A stretch of 16,065 nt of DNA from Deltaproteobacteria bacterium (GTDB taxonomy: Bacteria > Bdellovibrionota > UBA1018 > UBA923), in contig JACQAW010000088.1 in assembly GCA_016194725.1 (NCBI GenBank), forward strand, positions 1 through 16,065, in the 5' to 3' direction. Of the stretch, positions 12,997-16,065 are shown one piece after another. The notes below the pieces were generated by a model, which saw nothing but the letters and a program-made list of their open reading frames with translations, searched no databases and was not told where the DNA came from. Made by a program: the position numbers and the translations under genes. Positions within the stretch are counted from its first letter, which is position 1. Each line of letters starts with the position of its first letter.

Positions 12997-14421
12997 CTAG
13001 AACTGAAAATAAATGAATTCCCCGGTATCGCCGCTGCCCCACCACATGATGACCAGCATTACGCCATATAGAAAAATCCAGCGCGGGACAAAGGACTGGT
13101 TAAAGCCCAGCGCGGCGCTGAATCTGGCTTTTAGATGCGGCGTATCGGTAATTGTCTGAAAACAAAGCAGGGCGCAGCCACTCAAAAGCCCGACCAGTAT
13201 GCTCTTGCGCTCGTATTCGCCCACAAGTTCCGGCAGATGCCGAAACGCGTCGATGCTCAGGCCATCCAGGCAGTGCTTGAGAATGTAGAAGGCCTGCGAA
13301 AGTGAGGCGGAGCGAAAAAATACCCAGGTGATGAGCACCAGGTGAAAAACAACGAAGCTTTTGAAGGCACCGTGCAGCATCGGAATACGCTTCAACCCAA
13401 GCCGGTCGCCTGTCTTTTTACGCACGCGCTTGGTCCAGAGCGAAGTGGTGATATAAAATCCATGCAGCCCGCCAAATGCGATGAAATTCCAGTTTGCCCC
13501 GTGCCAAAGGCCACAAATCAAAAATACGGCCATAGTCTTCCAGCTGTTGGCGAACAGCGTTCCGCGATTGCGCCCGCTGAGCGAGAGCGGCAGATACAGA
13601 TAGTCCCGCAGCCACCTGGAAAGCGACATATGCCAGCGTGTCCAAAATTCGGCAACGGAACGCGAAAGATAAGGCCGGTTGAAATTTTCAGAAAGTCGAA
13701 CCCCCATTACCTGCGCCGCTCCCAGCGCGATGTCGGAGTAACCTGAGAAATCGCAAAATATCTGTATCGCAAAAAAATAGGTGGCCGCGATCAGTGGCAA
13801 TCCCGTGTGCGCCCGGGGGTCGCCGTAAACAAGATTGACCAGGATCGACACATTATCGGCAATGACGACCTTTTTAAAAAAGCCCAGAAGCATTCGTTTC
13901 AAGCCCGCCGATACCTGCACCGGGTCGAAGTCGGCCTTCTTGTGCAGCTGCGGCAGGAGCTCGCCGGGCCGTTCAATGGGGCCAGCCACGAGCTGTGGAT
14001 AGTACATGACGTAAAGCGCAAAATAACCCAAATGCCTCTCGGCCCGGGCATTGCCGTAGTAAACGTCGATCGTATAAGCCATCGATTGAAACGTATGAAA
14101 AGAAAGCCCGATCGGAAGCAGCCACGACAGATTTGCGACCGGATAATGCAGGTCAAGGAGCTTGAAAACCTCGGCCAGGTTGGAGTTGAAAAAGTTGAAG
14201 TATTTAAAGACAGCCAGCGTGCCGACGTTGAAAACCAGGCTGACCAGCAAAAAACGCATCCGGCTTTTCTGGTTTTTCGAGTTTTCTATCGCAATCGCGG
14301 CGAAGTAATCGGTGATGATCAGAAAAACCAGGACCAGAATATATTTCGGCACGAAGGCCATGTAAAAATAACAGCTGGCCCCACGACGCGGCAGCCAAAC
14401 CGCGCCGCGCCGCAACCTCAA
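12997..14421 (-). CDS. MBOAT-family O-acyltransferase (AlgI/DltB-like)
   Basis: The 474-residue polytopic membrane protein carries AlgI-type landmarks: LPIGLSFHTFQSMAYTIDVY (about 102-121), QLVAGPIERP (143-152), CDFSGYSDIALG (223-234), EFWTRWHMSLSRWLRDY (258-274), and LWHGANWNFIAFGGLHG (305-321) with the two candidate catalytic histidines 307 and 320. Family members move acyl groups across the membrane to envelope polymers. The start is a TTG at 14421, with GGAGG overlapping the trmB stop; a stop codon upstream and no ATG rule out a longer start. The translation begins just before ASCYFYMAF, which corresponds to about residue 35 of AlgI, so the conserved first membrane segment is missing and replaced by about 14 basic residues. 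It lies five bases after trmB and before the ACP gene. Confidence 0.92.
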   Translation of the reverse strand: MRLRRGAVWLPRRGASCYFYMAFVPKYILVLVFLIITDYFAAIAIENSKNQKSRMRFLLVSLVFNVGTLAVFKYFNFFNSNLAEVFKLLDLHYPVANLSWLLPIGLSFHTFQSMAYTIDVYYGNARAERHLGYFALYVMYYPQLVAGPIERPGELLPQLHKKADFDPVQVSAGLKRMLLGFFKKVVIADNVSILVNLVYGDPRAHTGLPLIAATYFFAIQIFCDFSGYSDIALGAAQVMGVRLSENFNRPYLSRSVAEFWTRWHMSLSRWLRDYLYLPLSLSGRNRGTLFANSWKTMAVFLICGLWHGANWNFIAFGGLHGFYITTSLWTKRVRKKTGDRLGLKRIPMLHGAFKSFVVFHLVLITWVFFRSASLSQAFYILKHCLDGLSIDAFRHLPELVGEYERKSILVGLLSGCALLCFQTITDTPHLKARFSAALGFNQSFVPRWIFLYGVMLVIMWWGSGDTGEFIYFQF

Positions 14422-14426
14422 ACCAG

Positions 14427-15221
14427 TTACCTCCGAGCCAGCTCGACGTAGTAGATGGGCAGCCCGTCCTTGACGAAAAGCTGCTCAAACAAAGTGGGAG
14501 TTTCGCTGAATGGCGTTACCGTTCGCCCCGTGCGCTCGCCCCAGTAATCCGTCGAATACCGCTCCAGCCTGAAAGCAGCCTGTATCGCGGCATTGGCGGC
14601 AGGAAGACCGTCTTTCTCCAGACGCCGCACCTGAATCTGGCGCGACCGCATGCTGCGCTCGACCGGTGTCGCCTGGCTATATTCGGGCAGCACGGGCTCG
14701 GGTTCGCCGAACAGCGCCAGCACCCATTGAAAATAGCCGGGATGGTCGGTCTTGAAAAAAATCCGTCCGTTTTTTTTCAAGGCCCTGTGCGCAGCGAGCA
14801 AAAAACTTTCCTGCATGAGCCGTTTCTTGAGCTGACCTTTTTTTGCCCAGGGATCAGGAAAAAATATCCAAATCTCGTCCAGCTCGCCTTCGCCGAAGAT
14901 TTTTTCCAGATCGTGAGCCGTGCCGCGCACCAGCATCGCGTTCTTTAAATTCTCGCGATGAATGCGTTTGGCGCCCTTGTAGACAACTTTGAACTTCCAG
15001 TCGATTCCGACGAAAGCGATTTCGGGATGACGGCCCGCCACGGCACATAAAAACTCGGCGTTGGAACAGCCAATCTCGAGCGTCAGCTTCGCCGGGGGGT
15101 TTCCCAGACGTGCTGAAAAAAGCTTATGCCAGCCCTGAGCCAGACTATGAGCATCGGTGTCATTGAGAACGAAGGAGGAAAATTCTTTAAGACGGTCCGC
15201 GTAAGGGTTTAGAAAAGCCAT
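14427..15221 (-). CDS. trmB: tRNA (guanine-N7-)-methyltransferase TrmB
   Basis: TrmB methylates G46 in the variable loop of tRNAs using S-adenosylmethionine. The 264-residue protein shows the SAM-binding LTLEIGCSNAEFL (46-58), VGIDWKFK (71-78) and the family signature FPDPWAKKGQLKKRL (121-135), where the usual His is Gln. It is slightly longer than E. coli TrmB (239), mainly at the carboxy end. The ATG is preceded by a weak AGGG. It lies 67 bases after the small zinc-ribbon gene and directly before the MBOAT gene, whose ribosome-binding site is inside the trmB end. A housekeeping gene leading into the acylation genes suggests an incidental fusion of transcription units. Confidence 0.92.
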   Translation of the reverse strand: MAFLNPYADRLKEFSSFVLNDTDAHSLAQGWHKLFSARLGNPPAKLTLEIGCSNAEFLCAVAGRHPEIAFVGIDWKFKVVYKGAKRIHRENLKNAMLVRGTAHDLEKIFGEGELDEIWIFFPDPWAKKGQLKKRLMQESFLLAAHRALKKNGRIFFKTDHPGYFQWVLALFGEPEPVLPEYSQATPVERSMRSRQIQVRRLEKDGLPAANAAIQAAFRLERYSTDYWGERTGRTVTPFSETPTLFEQLFVKDGLPIYYVELARR

Positions 15222-15288
15222 GCCCTATCGGCTATAGCACGAGGAGAGGAGTGCGCGCCACTTAAGGGCGCGCCTCACGAAAACAAGC

Positions 15289-15444
15289 TTATTTGGCCTT
15301 GGGAAGGATCTTGTACATGCCGGTACCACATACCGTGCATTTGCCTTGAAGGGCTTCACGGCCGTTCTTCATCTTCACTACGGCGCTGTCCTTCATCGTC
15401 TGCTTCGCCTTACACTTTACGCAATACGCAATTTCATCGGCCAT
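15289..15444 (-). CDS. 51-residue zinc-ribbon protein (DUF5679-like)
   Basis: A short but well-formed gene: ATG at 15444 with GGGAGG four bases upstream, stop TAA at 15291-15289. The 51-residue product has two CxxC knuckles, AYCVKCKAK (6-14) and GKCTVCGTGM (34-43), spaced for one zinc ribbon. The sequence between them (MKDSAVVKMKNGREALQG) resembles the small DUF5679 family and the zinc ribbons at the end of some DNA topoisomerases I. Role unknown; nucleic-acid or protein contact is likely for such ribbons. A weak promoter (TTGCAT at 15499-15494, TACGCT at 15477-15472, 16-base gap) lies upstream. A GCGCGCC hairpin at about 15253-15272 separates it from trmB without a T-run. Confidence 0.85.
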   Translation of the reverse strand: MADEIAYCVKCKAKQTMKDSAVVKMKNGREALQGKCTVCGTGMYKILPKAK

Positions 15445-15471
15445 GTTGCCTCCCTTAAAGTTGTCAGCTTG

Positions 15472-15499
15472 AGCGTAGCAGCCTTTCTACACGATGCAA
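15472..15499 (-). promoter_or_regulatory. Weak candidate promoter for the zinc-ribbon gene
   Basis: Minus-strand TTGCAT (15499-15494) and TACGCT (15477-15472) are 16 bases apart, giving a start about 30 bases before the ATG. Each hexamer matches consensus only partly. It directly follows the flagellin terminator, where a new promoter would be expected. Confidence 0.3.
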
Positions 15500-15547
15500 T
15501 AAAAAAACCCCAGGAGCTCGAGACGGGACGGTCTCGAGCTCCTGGGG
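15498..15547 (-). terminator. Intrinsic terminator of the flagellin gene
   Basis: A perfect 17-bp stem, 15531-15547 with 15508-15524 (CCCCAGGAGCTCGAGAC and complement), has a six-base loop. On the minus strand it is followed by seven T (15507-15501). It lies about 108 bases after the flagellin stop; that gap shows no gene. Confidence 0.95.
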
Positions 15548-15654
15548 CGGTCTCTTTACCTTTGGGAGGAGAAGTGAGCGTTCGGGACGGAACTCACACG
15601 TCTCTAGGTAAATCAGATACTTCTATTACAACAGCTGTACTGCACGATCTCTGC

Positions 15655-16065
15655 CTAACCAGAGATCAACTTCAGAGCGAGCATGCCGTTCGAGTTGGCT
15701 TGAGCTAACATTGCTGTACCGGCCTGCATGAGAATGTTTCTTTTCGTGAGTTCCGACGATTCCAGCGCGACATCGACGTCACGAATACGGCTGTTGGCCG
15801 CGGACAGGTTTTCATCTGCAACCGTCAAGTTGTTGATCGTTGATTGCAACCTGTTTTGTAAGGCACCGAAGCCTGCACGGTTATCGTTGACGATTCGAAT
15901 CGCCTCATCGATTCGTGCAAGGTTGTTCTGTGCATCAACTTTTGTGGCCACATTCATTCCCATCAGCCCCAGTCGGCTGACCGTCGCATCAGACGACGCC
16001 CTGTCGTAAGAAAGGCGGTCCTGCTCGGGATGATTGTGGGTACCCACTTGAAGTTCGAGTACGTC
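15655..16065 (-). CDS. Flagellin, C-terminal part (5' end outside the window)
   Basis: The frame is open to the window edge, so the gene starts beyond 16065. The visible 136 residues begin DVLELQVGTHNHPEQDRLSY. They end with the conserved flagellin carboxy-terminal domain: RIDEAIRIVNDNRAGFGALQ, then NRLQSTINNLTVADENLSAA, NSRIRDVDVALESSELTKRN and ILMQAGTAMLAQANSN. This D0/D1 helix packs inside the filament. The LQVG(x)nDRL element just before it is typical of many flagellins. The ending MLALKLISG replaces the usual short -LLR-type end. The gene has its own terminator and is likely a single unit. The symbol (fliC/flaA-like) cannot be fixed, since several copies are common. Confidence 0.95.
   Translation of the reverse strand, partial: DVLELQVGTHNHPEQDRLSYDRASSDATVSRLGLMGMNVATKVDAQNNLARIDEAIRIVNDNRAGFGALQNRLQSTINNLTVADENLSAANSRIRDVDVALESSELTKRNILMQAGTAMLAQANSNGMLALKLISG

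Noticed and set aside
13807..14451. Long plus-strand open frame antisense to the MBOAT gene
   Set aside because: It mirrors the codon pattern of the real gene; the MBOAT motifs are unmistakable on the other strand.

Overview
The window looks like chromosomal DNA of a flagellated Gram-negative bacterium. Lipoprotein signal peptides, an outer-membrane-like barrel protein, a PotABCD polyamine transporter, HU, TrmB and a flagellin carboxy-terminus all fit. The style of the flagellin, the small zinc-ribbon protein and the FHA/SH3 proteins would suit Bdellovibrionota or a related former deltaproteobacterial group, but that is an impression, not a demonstration.

Layout. (a) Positions 1-2455 form an AT-richer accessory segment ending at the 3' end of a tRNA gene. 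It holds the first codons of a minus-strand gene leaving the window, a minus-strand pair (a lytic-transglycosylase-like protein followed by a cysteine-rich secreted protein), an ISL3-type transposase remnant between two 86-bp direct repeats, and a 128-bp palindrome that ends on the tRNA-Thr(CGU) CCA. This looks like the scarred edge of an island. (b) Positions 2531-5304 hold plus-strand genes: an FHA/membrane protein (apparently leaderless), a Nudix hydrolase, an SH3b-plus-barrel protein, and HU with its own promoter and terminator. (c) Positions 5322-9347 hold a complete potABCD polyamine ABC transporter operon. (d) Positions 9565-10590 hold two tandem paralogous cysteine-rich lipoproteins, ending in simple repeats and a terminator. 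(e) Positions 10712-15444, on the minus strand, read in transcription order: a 51-residue zinc-ribbon protein, TrmB, an MBOAT acyltransferase, an acyl carrier protein, an SDR and an SGNH-type protein. The last four look like a Dlt/AlgI-like envelope acylation system without a visible ligase. (f) Positions 15498-16065 hold the 3' end of a flagellin gene and its terminator.

The most unusual items are: a 185-bp imperfect palindrome with perfect 26-bp ends between the ACP and SDR genes, whose proximal arm carries the SDR ribosome-binding site and start codon; the Dlt-like gene set with an SDR but no activating ligase and an MBOAT apparently missing its first membrane helix; the palindrome joined to the tRNA 3' end; and the possible toxin/immunity-type pair next to it.
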